From the NCBI RefSeq assembly GCF_963855985.1, contig NC_087096.1, positions 13,020,001 through 13,084,000 of the forward strand: DNA of 64,000 bases. The letters run 5' to 3'. Positions 45,686 through 58,500 of this stretch are shown here, in pieces. Numbering within the stretch: position 1 is the stretch's first letter; every line of letters starts with the position of its first letter. The position numbers and the translations under genes were made by a program. The notes under the pieces were generated by a model, which saw only the letters and a list, made by a program, of their open reading frames with translations, was not told the DNA's origin and did not search any database. The DNA is from Ostrinia nubilalis (Eukaryota > Arthropoda > Insecta > Lepidoptera > Crambidae).

Positions 45686-47384
45686 ACGTAAGTGCGCCTA
45701 TTAACAACCCCCCAAAATTTGTATTCTATTACCGCCCTATTTTTCTTTCTTTCATAAAAGACATAATAACAGGTTCCAGAAAACACGTTACCTAAAAAAT
45801 ATCTAGATATGTTTATTGACTATCAAAACAATTAAAGTTTGTGTTCGTAAATAACCAGTAAACGGAGTTATTTGACATTAAATGGGACGCGCCCGCAACG
45901 GACGCACTTTTCATACTGACGCGTTCCCAGCTACTTAAGGTGCACCTTGTTATTAATTAGCGATTTTAACACATTTAAAATGAGTATACCAACATATTTT
46001 TGCATAACAATATTAATTCGTACTTTAGTTTCCTTAATAAACCCTCAATATAGCCCTCTCGCTGTATTTTTGTGGCTTAAATACAATTTTAAATAAGGGC
46101 GGTAATAGAAACACTTTTAATAATTTGGTTCCTAATAACGACCCATGGCGTTGTTAGAATTTTGATAACGTTTTTTATTTTAGTATTTATATCTTTAATT
46201 ACGCATTTAACCTCCATTTTATTATCTTGATCGATTCATAAGAATATTTCACATAATTAAATCAATTAACGCCATACGTTAATTGTCATAGGTTTGGCAT
46301 AAAACTGCAATGAACATTATAGAATATCTCTAATAATGTATGGCAATATATTTTATAAAAACCTGTTAAATGCTAATTAGTACCTATTTGATATAAAATA
46401 AAACCTAATAAAAATGATACTTCACTGATCATGTCTTCATTAAAGTGGATATTTTAGTTGGTTACTGATTTTTTTTACGGTCGCTAATAGAATAAAGTAA
46501 TATTCATAGTGGATTCTATTACCGCCTCATAACTATAACGCCACTTGCGAAGACTTATAAGCCTGTATTTTGTATATAACTAACATTTATGACATGACAC
46601 CAAACCAATCATGCGTTATCACAACTACTATGTAACTTTTTAAGATCTTTTGAATTATAAAAAAATAATTTAAAATAATTATACAGACAGTGTCCAATTG
46701 TTCATAGTTTAAATAAAAATACACAATTACACACAATTAAAATCAACCAAAAACTATTTAAGAATTATAGTCAAATTAAAAATAAAATATTAAATGAAAA
46801 ATAAATTTTATTAAAACTCAAATACAGTTTAAATAATGACCCCCACTACTCACTAGAACACCGGGTACCGCGTAATCAAGTATAATAGAGGAATTTATTA
46901 TTCTACTATTTCTGCGTGATTATTTATTTATTTTCGAGAAGCGTGCCTTTTCTCTTTTAATAATAAAAATAATTAACTTGAAAAAAAAAAAAACAAATTT
47001 AACTAAAACTAAAAGCAAAATAAATTTAACTTGAAAAAATCAAGTGGTTCCCGAGCCTCTGAGCGGGAATCGAACCCGTGCCTCTTGGAATATACCCAAT
47101 TGAAGAGCAATATTCTTAGCGGTCGGTAATAGAAACAGAAAAAACGTTAATAGAAACACACCTCGTCTATAGGTCGGTAATAGAAACAACTGCTTTTTCA
47201 GATTAAATTGCTATTTTTTAATTATTGTGTGATTGTATACTCATTATTACTACTTGAATTCAAAGATTACTTCATCATTGTTATAAATAAATTAAAGTGT
47301 ATTTTCTATCACCACGTCTTATATCTAATTTTCTAATGTTTATCCGAAGTCAGCTTAAACTGGCGGTAATAGGCGCATTTACGT
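45686..47384. mobile_element. Non-coding TIR element C with dispersed GGTAATAGAAAC words
   Basis: The left end reads TA|ACGTAAGTGCGCCTATTA and the right end, reversed, TA|ACGTAAATGCGCCTATTA (one mismatch in the TIR), with TA on both flanks. The word CTATTACCGCC or GGCGGTAATAGAAAC recurs at about 45724, 46099, 46514, 47130, 47170 and at the right end, with looser forms at 46484 and 47149. No protein-coding potential was seen. A tRNA-like B box occurs at about 47060-47085 (minus). Its start resembles element A. Confidence 0.75.
47040..47090 (-). repeat. tRNA-like B-box fragment
   Basis: 'gagcgggaatcgaacccgtg' is the reverse of a tRNA T-loop region (cgggttcgattcccgctc). It lacks an A box and a cloverleaf, so it is probably a SINE or tRNA scrap within element C. 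Confidence 0.4.
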
Positions 47385-47998
47385 TAGGTTCCACAATATC
47401 GAGATATGACGATTGAATGTGTAAACCAAAATAAGGCGAAGTTTTGAGGTGGTTTGAGTTTTGTTGCATAAAAATAATGTTTAACATTATTTTTTCATAT
47501 TTTTATCGGGAGTGCTGGGCCCCTGGTCATAGTGGGCCCCTGGCCATAGTGGGCCCCTAGGCACTGGCCTAAAGTGCCTTATGGATAATACGGCACTGCG
47601 TACCGGAAAACGTAGCGTGGGACTTCCACCTACAAGGTGGACCGACGACATCGTAAAGGTAGCAGGGAAGCGCTGGACGCAGGCCGCTTCCAATCGATCA
47701 ACATGGAAAGCATTGGGGGAGGCCTATGTTCAGCAGTGGACGTCCTATGGCTGAAATGGTGGTGGTGGTGGTGGTGGTACATATACTGAAAATGTATCAT
47801 TAGAAATCAACTACGGGGGCTAAGGAGATAAAAGGAGGGTTGGAAGTTTATATTATGAAAGTCCTATGTGTTTAAAGTAAGAGAGTTGAAATTTAAAATG
47901 TATGCGCTATAGATGCTAAGAGCGGATTTTACGAAACTCCACCCCTAATGGAGTAAAACGAGGTCCACGCGTACGAAGTCGCGGGCGGCCGCTAGTAT

Positions 47999-50900
47999 TT
48001 GATAAAGTAAGTTTTAAGAAGTAAATGTGCTTAGTAACTCTGCTATGACTCGCGAGTTAACTTACATTTTATTAGGATTTTTAAATTATTAACAACAAAA
48101 ATCTCATTTTCCAAAAAGTTAGGTCGTAAAGTGTTAACAATGAATTTAGGGATCAGCGGAGTCATCTCCTCTTCATTGCCAAGAGATCGTAGTAGAGCAG
48201 ATCGTTTGAAAGTTTTGTTGATAATAATAAAAACGTATTTTTAAGTTGCACATAACTTTTTTATGTAGCATTCTTTGCTTATAAGCATGAGTTAAAAGTA
48301 TCTATGAGGTAACTAACATAAGTAAGGAAATGCGAGTAAACAACTTTAAAATGAAGAATCCTCACCGCAAAATCTGCATCACACCTAAGTACCTAGTTAA
48401 TTTTCCTGTTTTGGTAGACTTAAAATTTTTCTCTTAGTCATTTTATTTACGAAGTACTCATGTAGGACATTTAACAGACTTGCATAATTTTATTTATTCA
48501 TAACGATTGTACATACTTACCTAAGTACTTTGTTATTTGAACAGATGAACAACATACATTTCGCATGCTTTAAAAAAGTGTAGCTACTGTACGTTAGTGT
48601 GTGAGCCTACCTACTTACAAGAAAATACCGCATGAATCGAACATGCTATGCCACTTATAGAGACTGTAGTTTTTACATCGGCCGACTACTGTGGTGCCCC
48701 ATCAAGTTCCCATCTAACGAAAAAAAGTAACGGAATGTCGACTAGAATCTCATAGAACAAATAGACATTGTAGAGCGCGTTGTTTTGTAAAATATAAACT
48801 GCAAATAATGTGTATTGTGAAATGTAATTACAATACATTAATACGCTTCACTATGCACTTTTACGAACAACATGCACTGTAGATTGTGATTCAATAAAAC
48901 CATTATTAGGCCAAAGCGAATAAGCCGGCCAGGTAACTTGCAAACAATAACAAAAGCGTTGCAGAACTTTTTTCACACACTTTTTTGTAACTGCAAACTT
49001 TGGACACAAAAACTCAAAATACTGGCCGAAAATTACCTTTACGCGGGAAGATTCGGGATAGACTATATCCGTTTAGTCTATGGTTGTAGTTGGAATGCGC
49101 GGGAAATACGGCGTCACTCGCGCGTGTTGTCGGAGGCACTGACTGAGGTTCGCGGACTCCGGGCCTTTGCGGCTCTGCTGTGGTGTAATGGTGTTGTCAC
49201 CGCGTAGGTACTCGATACTCACAAACGCCAAGGCATCGCTAAAGTAACCTAAAAACGCTCGGGAACCAGTGGTGAATGAATGCTAATAGTGTTACGGTAC
49301 TATGACGCTGCATTCAAGTAACAGGTAGACGGTGTGGCGGATGACCAACCAGTTCGTCAAGATACTACAACTATCTAATTTAGACATCTAATAAATCACA
49401 CCGAAAATATATTTTGAGAATATGCTGGGCTGGCTGGCTACCATCTATGGTTGGTTAGCCAAAGTTTTTGGTAGAGTAGAGTGTTTAGTAGAGTTTTATT
49501 TACATCAAAGTTAGAAAGCTTTGATTCAAATTTTCTTGATTAACAACGACGAATAATGCACATTGCTCACTAAGTTACTATTATATGAATCACACTGAAA
49601 TGTGGTTTAATTTTTTTTTATTACTTACTTATGCATTTTCTCCGTCGTTGTGTTTGTTCAGCTGCTTATTTATTTATTGCAGAATAAGTCATATAAAATG
49701 ACGTTAATGTTAAAGTCTACATACCACTTAACCATAAAATAACATTAATTTATTATTAGAAACATAGGTTTAATACATAAAATGTATAAAGTAACTACTT
49801 ACTAAGTTTTTACATACCAACATCTATTGTTATCAAGTATTTGTGAAGGAAATTACGACCGACATAACATAGATAATTAATATTAATAATGTATTCTTAA
49901 GATGACTGGATGACATCATGATCACATTCGTATGCAAAGTATGTATTTTTTTACATTCTTTACTAAACCATTTAAGTAACTAAGTAAAAGTTTAATATTT
50001 TTCTAAGCTTATCAAAATGCTGTAAACTCGCGTCGGTCAAAACACTGTGACGAAAAGTAGTTTAAACTGGCCGTTCACTGCAAGTAAAGATTTATGGTAG
50101 TAAAAATGTGATTTTTTACACTTTGAGTATTTATACCTAATAGATATAGTAGGTGTTCAGAGGAGTACTTATAGCATTTGTTTTTAAGATCTCGAGATTA
50201 ATCGAGAGACGAGCTCCTTTAAAAATTTGTTTGTAGGTAGGTTATACCCGTCCTGATAAAAATCCCTGAAAAATTGCATCTATATTAATTACTTAAATTA
50301 GCAGTGATAATGATAATTATGCAACTGTATTGAGACTGAATCGGGTTTGTAACGCCTTTAAGCTGCAAAAAGCAGTACCCCACAGTACACAGCTATCGTT
50401 AACTAGGAGTGTAGATAGCTCTCTGTGGACAACCAGAACATCGTTGATAAGGTACTACGAGCAGAGACCACGTGGCCCTTTGTAATCTAAAGCTCGGGCT
50501 TAGAAATTAGGACGCCATGGAACATGGCAGCTTCGTACAGCATCTTTGTGCATTAAGTCATTACTTCGAAACAATAGCCTTGACAATAGCGGTTACAAAA
50601 CTTCGTGACTCATAAGGTTGTACTTGTATAATTTAGCAAGTTCATTATTGATGGGTATCTACTTCTTACTACATCTACTGATTCGTAAACAGCAGACTGG
50701 TTTCTTTAACAAAACTTAGGCTGGTATAATATGGGACCCATACTAATGTTTTCTAAGAATAATAAGTAATTTACAGGAAATTGTTGCCTAGATGTTATTT
50801 AGTAAGTACATAAATATAAATCAGCAAGACATTATTTCATTATGAAAATCGTTACATTCATTCGGGACTTGCTTGCCTTTAAGTATTCTAAGTGGGTGTG

Positions 50901-52523
50901 TGTTTATCAGATTACATAATCCTATAACTGGTTTACAGGTTAATACGATTTGTGGTGCCACTTGACCAGATTTCTCTCATTTCCATTCTCTGCCAAGTTT
51001 TATTTGCAAAGATGATCTAACAAGGTGTTTGTTTGCAATGCGCTAATTATTTGCATAAAAGTAGTGTTTGTGTTTCGTAAATCTAGCATACCTTCACGAT
51101 GTAGGACTCGTTACGTGTTAAGGTAAAACAATTTTGTTGGAAAATCGCTCTTATTTCAACTACAAATATCTACGTATACGTTTCAGTAGCAAACTGTAAT
51201 CTCAATTATAATCCCCCAGTAGTAAAAGCAGTATATTACAAGCTATAATATAGATATTATCTGCAAGATAAGAGTGGTCTGTCGACTTTTACTGAGCCAC
51301 GCTACGAATAGGCATGCAACACATGCAGTGTCGGTCGACCTCAATTTTCGTGTGCACTGACCCGTCACGTGTATGGGTGTCATTCGTGGATCGGTAGAGA
51401 CTTATTCACATTTTTTGTAGTTTGTTTCTTGTAAGCAGTTTATGTAGAGATTAGTACCTACGATGCGATAAGTAATTAGTTAAATAAATGTAGACTTAAC
51501 TACGTAATACTTATTATTGTTCTGTAACTTAACTAATAAGATATGTAGTAGAAACAAACCTAACTATACATTAAAATACCTTACAAGTAGCTAAGATGTA
51601 ATCGTTAAAGGGAGAAAAAGTAATAAAATATCTACCTTTATGATAACTAAGCATAAAGTTCCATCCATTCTACTTTATATTTCAATTCGTTTTCTTCAAG
51701 GTTCAGAGATTGGACATTTTGATAGGTAAAATATTTATTTACACCATACACTGCCATTGATTTGGTTACTGAATTTACTGTTCCGTGTAGGTACAATAAT
51801 ATCATTCCTTGGTTTGAGAATCAGCGCCTTCACAAATAGGTACCAATTCAGTTACAAATTAAATATGAAGAGTTTTGAACGATTCGTTTCACAGGAATAT
51901 TGGAAAATAAATTGATGATGAGTATCGCAAAATACTTAGGTAGTCTAAACTATGAGAGTAGGTAGTTTGTTTGTTGATCAATAAAATTTAATGGAAAGAT
52001 ATCGACTGCACACAACAAAATTCTAAAGTTTTCATTAATGTTTTGAAATCTTGTACTACCCTTTATTGTTGGAACTTCTGTAACATTGCGAAGTGAATAA
52101 ATGAATATGAAAACTTAAAAGTAAAAACGTGGTAAGTATGGTAAGTACCATAGGTATTCTTTGGTTAAAAAGTCTACCTCCTCCCTACCTTGTGGAAGTT
52201 TCAAAAGTAAACACGATTTCGCGCTTATTTGTTAACAATCAATTGTTTATGGTTTTATGTTTTATTCAACGTGATTTTGTACTATCTACAAAAATATCTT
52301 AGTTAATGTAATTACTAGATAAAAAATGTTTGAAGGCTTTAACTAGTATAATTTATTTAATAATTAAATATTATTTTTATTGCTACAGAATGTATCAAAT
52401 TGAAAGAAATAAAACGCATCAAGCGTCAAAGTGAAAGTGGAAAAAAAGGCAAGAGTGCTTGTCACTCTATGGTTTTAGTCCACTAATGGCGTGTCTTCCG
52501 GTAACACACGTTTTAACGTCAAA
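47999..52523. other. Gene-free region upstream of eIF3b
   Basis: No gene or complete element supported. A locally GC-richer patch at about 49030-49210, with a GT-type donor context after it, could be a promoter or non-coding first exon, but nothing identifies a gene. The eIF3b promoter must lie near 52300-52520. Confidence 0.4.
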
Positions 52524-55500
52524 ATGGCTCGGAAAAAAGGTGATGAGAAAGTGAATCAAGCACCCCAGAGTGATAATGAAGAGCAGAATTATGATGAGGA
52601 GCCAGACTTTGACGATCCGGAAGGTTTTGTCGACGACATTACTGACGAAGGTAGGCAATTTCTGCGCTGGAGGTTGGGCCGGCCATATGCGTCATCCACG
52701 CATTTTCTGGCTTCCCATTCACGTTGTGGCTATTTTTAACAGTTTCTTGTGATGAAGTGCTGTTAAATAAGTAATTGTGAAGTGAATTATTATTTTTGGT
52801 TTCGATTTGTGAGTGGTTCTTTTGGGTTATAAAACATAACCTAACTTTGACGTTGCAGAATTGTTGGCCGACCTTTTAGAGCAGAAACCTAAGGAATCTG
52901 ATGGTTACGAGAATGTGATCGTGGTGGATGGGTGCCCGCAGGTCGGGCCCGAGCGGCTGGAAAAGCTGCAAAGTGTCATAAACAAGATCTTTAGCAAATT
53001 TGGCAAGATCGTTAACGAATATTACCCTACCACGGAGACTGGGCTTACCACAGGCTACATTTTCTTGGAGTATAGCAATTCCCAGAACACTGCGGAGGCT
53101 GTGAAGGCTACAAATAATTGTAAATTAGATAAGCAGCATACATTTTTAGTGAATTTGTTCACGGACTTCAAAAAGTAAGTAATTTACTCATGAATTTGGA
53201 TACCACAATGCTAAATATCTTATCAATCAGTAGTTTCGATATTCCTAGCCATTTTCTGATTAAAACAATTATTGCTTGTATGATATTTCTCAGTAATTAA
53301 TTTGAAACACTATAGGCAACTAGACCAGGGTTTCCCAATTTTTTTTGCCAAGGAACCCTAATTGATTATATTTTTCCTAGCGGAACCCCCGTACTACTCC
53401 GCCCGCACGCCCTGCCCCTCCCTTGTGCGTAAACAATGTTTCAATGTTCAATGTTGTGTGTCGGTGCATGCGAACAACGGCAGTCACGAAACGTGGGATA
53501 ATATTTTTTACGGAACCCTTGCGGCCTTTCCACGGAACCCCAGGGTTCCGCGGACCACCTTTCGGGAACCGCTGAACTAGACAGCTCATAAAACTACAGT
53601 GAATTACAGTTATTTATACTTTACTTTTACCTGCCATGTTTCACTGACTGTATAATCATTCTCTTCTTATTACTTACTTCAAGGTACTCAGAAATTCCCA
53701 AAGAATGGGAGCCACCACAGCCCCAACCGTTCAAGGTCCAGTCGGATCTACAATGGTACCTTATGGATCCCGATGCGTATGACCAGTTCCTGGTTGGCAT
53801 TGGGACAGGGGTTGCGCTGCAGGTTTGGCAGAACGCTCTGCCAGAACCTATTTCGTTGCAAGAAAGGCCGGTAAGTTTCCAAGTTTTATTATTTGTATCA
53901 TTTTCAATTTGGTCTATGGTATTTACAGGTTTATTTTGTTCCAAATTTTATTTTATTTCATGCATTGAGCGGAGTAAATGAATCTTGCTTCAAGGTTAAG
54001 GACATTCAAATTTAAAAATTAATTACCTAGTGAAAGAATTGTCATTCACCTACTGAGTGAATATCTGTTTACTGTAGTCTTATGTCCTCTATAACAATTA
54101 TTTGTAAGTTGCAGAGTCAGTTATTCTACAAATGACCTCATTAATCCAAAACATTCAAATTGAGATAGTGTTGTATTGAAAAGCAATTTTGTACAGAAAT
54201 AAACAACATTTTTATTTGCAAATAAATTACATTGTTTGGAAATGTAATTAGTATCTTCTATTTATCTACTGAGTTAAAATTGCTTGGTGAAAGGATGCAT
54301 ATCAATGAATCTTGTGAAAGTAAACTAGTACGACTTTAGTATGTGATTCCATATTCATTGGCAAAGGATAACAGTTGAAGTATTTGGTTAAAAAAATGCA
54401 AATAATGTAGTAAAGATAAGCTCATCAGCACTGTTTCTTAACTTTATCCTTAAAAGTGAATATTTTATGTGTAACTGTTAAAGCTGTATAAAATAACAAT
54501 ATTATTATCCTGTTTAGTGGAACAGCCTTGCAAGTTACTTTAATAGTTTGTTGCATACTAGAAGATGGAAAACATTTTAGATAGCTGCCCAAAAATTATG
54601 AATTTTTAGGACAGTTTTGTTTTTGAAGAGAGGCTACAAATAGTAACTGAGTTTCTTGTGCTGCTTCTTCTCAACCATGGCCCTTTAGGAGCCTACATAC
54701 ATAAGTAAAAGTTTTCATTTGATATCAACAATAATCAAAGTAAACTACACTGTACAAGTAAAGCACACTGTATCTATGCAATTTATGTATTTGTAAGCTG
54801 TTTGTTTTCTGAATAAAACAAAATAAAAATAAAATAAAAATTTTCTATTACAGAACTGGACAGAAACCTACGCAGTATGGTCTCCACTAGGCACCTACTT
54901 AGCCACGTTCCATTGGCGAGGCGTGGCGCTATGGGCCGGCCCGAAGTTCTCCCAATTCCAGAAGTTCTTCCACCCTGAAGCGAGATTCATCTCATTCTCA
55001 CCGTGTGAAAACTACATCGTCACCTTCTCGCCTAGTGGCGATCGAGGGGACGATAAGAAATTAATTATTTGGGATATTAGGTATGTATTATGTTGCCATA
55101 TTCAGTATTTGTTCAGTCATCTTGCTACTTTGACATTAAAGAAACATTCAGAATAGCACATTGGGAATCTCACTTTTATTGGCTACAATCTACAGTTACA
55201 GTAACTAAAATTTAAGAAAAGTAGGCATTTTATATTTTTACACCTATGGTGGATGACGTATATGTGCGTGCTTTTCGCGTTATTATCATGGGGGTTTTAC
55301 ATAATGAGCTAGAACAACTTAATAGCTTCTTTCAAGCCTACTTTTGACTATGAATTAGTGTATTGTGTGCAAAAACAGTCAGTTAATGACATTATTATAA
55401 CAATAATGGGGTTCATCAAGCCTTGAGTTTCATTCATATTAGTACCTACAGTGTGAGTTGATGTCACTGTCATTTAATAATAATTAATTATATCCTTGGA

Positions 55501-58500
55501 CATTTTACACTGTGCTTCTAGTCCCAAATTAAGCAATCCTAATGTTATCAAGCTTCTTACTAGTAAACTTACCTATTTCAACCAGGACTTGAATGAGTTT
55601 GATGAGGAGTTCTAAGCGGATAATTATTTCTCTTTAATGCCATTTACACTAATATTATAAAGAGGAAAACTTTGTTTGTTTGGTTGTAATGAATAGGCTC
55701 AAAAACTACTGGACCGTTTTAAAAAATTCTTTCACCATTCGAAAGCTACATTATCCACGAGTAACATAGGCTAAATTTTATTTTGGAAAAAAATAGGATT
55801 CCGTAAAATATGTAGATAATGTAGTCCACGCGCTCGAAGCCGCGGGTGGAAAGCTAGTATTTAATCAAATTGGCTCGACCTAGCCCAGGACAGGAAGAAA
55901 TGGAGTGACAAGAGTGAACGGACAGATGCTTCTAACTTAATTTATAAATTGTAATTTGTAAACTTGTGGAAATAAAAGCTTTTTATTTATTTATTATTAT
56001 TAATGCCATATTTATTATCAACAGGACCGGCCAAGAAAAACGTAGCTTCCCTCCGCCTGACGAGTACGTCACGTGGCCGATATTCCGCTGGAGCAAGGAC
56101 GACCGGTTCTTCGCGCGACTCGGCCAGGACATGCTGTCGGTCTACGAGACGCCAGGGTTCGGGCTGCTTGACAAGAAGTCCATCAAAATACCTGGAATTA
56201 GGTAAATATCAGTCTGTATAATATGCTTAGTAGAAACATAATTTTTACCATAACAGTAATCAGCAGTAAAAAATCAAAAGTTAAATGGATCAAATAAAAA
56301 GAAGGAAGAAATAAAGGATAGTTCAATGAAGAGTATGCCAATGTTATAGCTACTTGAAATAATGTTTGTTGGAAAAAACATGAAGTAATCCGTATCATCT
56401 AGTAACCAATTACTGTTCATAAAGGCCTGACAAATATTATTATCATGAGTGTTTGTTTGACCTTGAACTTAGTTTACGAAGAATTTGAGTCATTGACACA
56501 AAAGATGCTAATTTACACACAAATTGTTATGTGTAGGTTATTTTCACAGATTTTTTGTAAAGCTATGTCCTAATGCTGAAATTTAAAACAAATTACTTCT
56601 GTCTTTTACAGGGATTTCAGCTGGTCTCCCACGGATAACATCTTAGCGTACTGGGTAGCGGAAGACAAGGATGTCCCAGCCCGAGTAACGCTTCTCGAAT
56701 TGCCCAACCGCACAGAAATACGCTCAAAGAACTTGTTCTCCGTCGCCGACTGTAAAATACACTGGCAGAAGAGCGGAGACTACCTCTGTGTGAAAGTCGA
56801 CCGATACTCCAAAGTGAAAAAGGACAAAAATGACATTAAATACTCCGGAATGTATTATAACTTCGAAATATTCCACATGAGAGAGAAGGAGATTCCGGTG
56901 GATTCAGTAGAAATTAAGGAACCGATTCAGGCGTTCGCTTGGGAGCCAGTCGGGTCTAAGTTCTCGATCATTCACGGTGATCCAGCGAATATTTGTATAA
57001 GTTTCTACCAAGTCAATACTGGGCAGGCGCCTACACTGTTGAAGAAGTTCGAGAGGAAACCATTCAACCATTTGTTCTGGTCTCCGTCTGGACAGTTCAT
57101 CGTGCTGGCACATCTTGGCTTGACCGGTGGTGCTTTGGAGTTCTTGGACACTAACGATTTCACAATCATGAATGTTGCGAATCATTATCAGGTGCGTATA
57201 GATTAAATGTTGGAAAATTTCAATTTTTTGCATCAAGCAATAAAAACGTACTGAAGAAAAAAAATACTGTGAAGTCGCGAATAGAAGCTTTAGAAATGCG
57301 CAGGAATTTCTTTAATTTCGCAACAGTTGTAAATGTTGTGATTTCGAAAGGTCACTCTAGCATTGCTTTCTATGGAGTTACTTCGCTCTGTGTAGCGATT
57401 TAATTTTGGAGGGATCAAAAAGTGCCACTTGTTTGAGCTTTTTTGTTTTTTTCTCGTCAGAAATTGCATACCATTGGGAACCAGTGGGTTATGTGCCAGA
57501 TGGGCAGGGCCTACACACTAAAACCTGACGGTGTCCTCCCAAAGTCTGGGACGGAACTGCGACTTGTCTAGGCCTGCTATATGTATACGTTGTTTGTGTA
57601 GATGTCTGGCATCGAGTGGGACCCGACGGGGCGCTACGTGGTGACGGGCGTGTCGTCGCTCAAGTGCAAGATGGACTGCGGCTACTACATCTGGTCGTTC
57701 CAGGGCAAGATCATTAGGAGGTCAGTCCCTTGAATTTATTATTATACCAGTAGCCAGTCTTAAAGGCATGATAATTTGTTCATATGGCAAGCAAATGGTA
57801 CGATAACACTATGACACTCGTATTCACAAACAATGCTTGCTTAAGTGAAGCAGCAAATCGAACGCATAGCGTTGAATAGAGCTCTGTGATTGGTTCGTGG
57901 GTCACCCTGTGCGTCCACGCGCACGACCTAATAGTAATGTTTGTGAATACGGGCGTAAGTCAACTGCTAATTTTTTTCCTCATTAATAGTTGAATGATCA
58001 TTTATTTTGTTTGTAAAGTAAAGAAGGAATCTGATTGAAATACACTATAACACATACAAATACTTGTCGTGTACGTATACAAAGTCTTAGCTTAGGCGCA
58101 GACCACCGACTTTTAGTTGCCCGATAGTTGAGTCGGGCTGTTAATCAGTATGGAGATGTATGAAAGTCTATCATTATAAAATAATCATCAGTGTCTAAGA
58201 GTAGGCTCAGACCGTTGATTTTTCGTCGGCCGATAGTTTAGTCGGGCAGTTGATCAGTATGGGCATGTATGGGAGTGTGCTAGGGTTTCTGATTTCTCGA
58301 CCTATTTTTTTTCTCGAGTTTCGGGAATTCTCGAGGCCAAAGTCTCGAGTTTCGGGAATTCTCGAGGCCAAAGTCTCGAGTTTTCTCGGGTCTCGAGTCT
58401 TTTAATTAAAACTGTTGAAATCGGTTGAAATTTAATAAAAAACACAGGTTTTTTAAATCTAATATAATTATCTACTTTTATTGCACAACAAACAATATTA

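Larger units (their letters stand above)
43947..47598. mobile_element. hAT-like element, itself filled with other transposons
   Basis: An 8-bp duplication CGTACCGG lies at 43939-43946 and 47599-47606. The ends are CAGGGCCGGATTAACCAT and, reversed, CAGTGCCGTATTATCCAT (15 of 18 identical). CAG ends plus 8-bp duplication fit hAT. Only ~55 bp on the left and ~210 bp on the right (with 'gggcccctgg' repeats) are its own sequence. The rest is the R1-like fragment and element C. No transposase remains. Confidence 0.85.
43292..47777 (+). mobile_element. RTE-clade LINE fragment split by an hAT-like insertion
   Basis: Direct repeats TACATATACTG at 43281-43291 and 47778-47788 bound it. The left part (43292-43946) codes for HRFADDIVVMAESLENL and then NMDKTKLMSNVHVAPYP, IQLGWAAFGKLRNIFSSKIP, VLPVITYGSETWPLT and [19 protein letters not shown], with a few frame breaks. 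The right part (47607-47777) supplies the last codons, the tail and a (GGT)n end. Joining across the insertion keeps the protein pattern, so it was one 5'-truncated RTE copy. Confidence 0.9.
43100..47998 (+). mobile_element. Helitron-like sequence, outer layer of a transposon nest
   Basis: The right end reads 'gtccacgcgtacgaagtcgc' then 'gggcggccgctagt', the 3' hairpin and CTAGT end typical of lepidopteran Helitrons. Body sequences on both sides of the RTE insertion (43140-43260 and 47800-47900) share words such as 'taaagtaagaga' and 'aaatgtatgc'. The left limit is approximate and no Rep/helicase is present, so it is non-autonomous. Confidence 0.55.

Noticed and set aside
48938..49207. 89-aa frame upstream of eIF3b
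   Set aside because: No similarity or domain; could be a non-coding exon or promoter at most.
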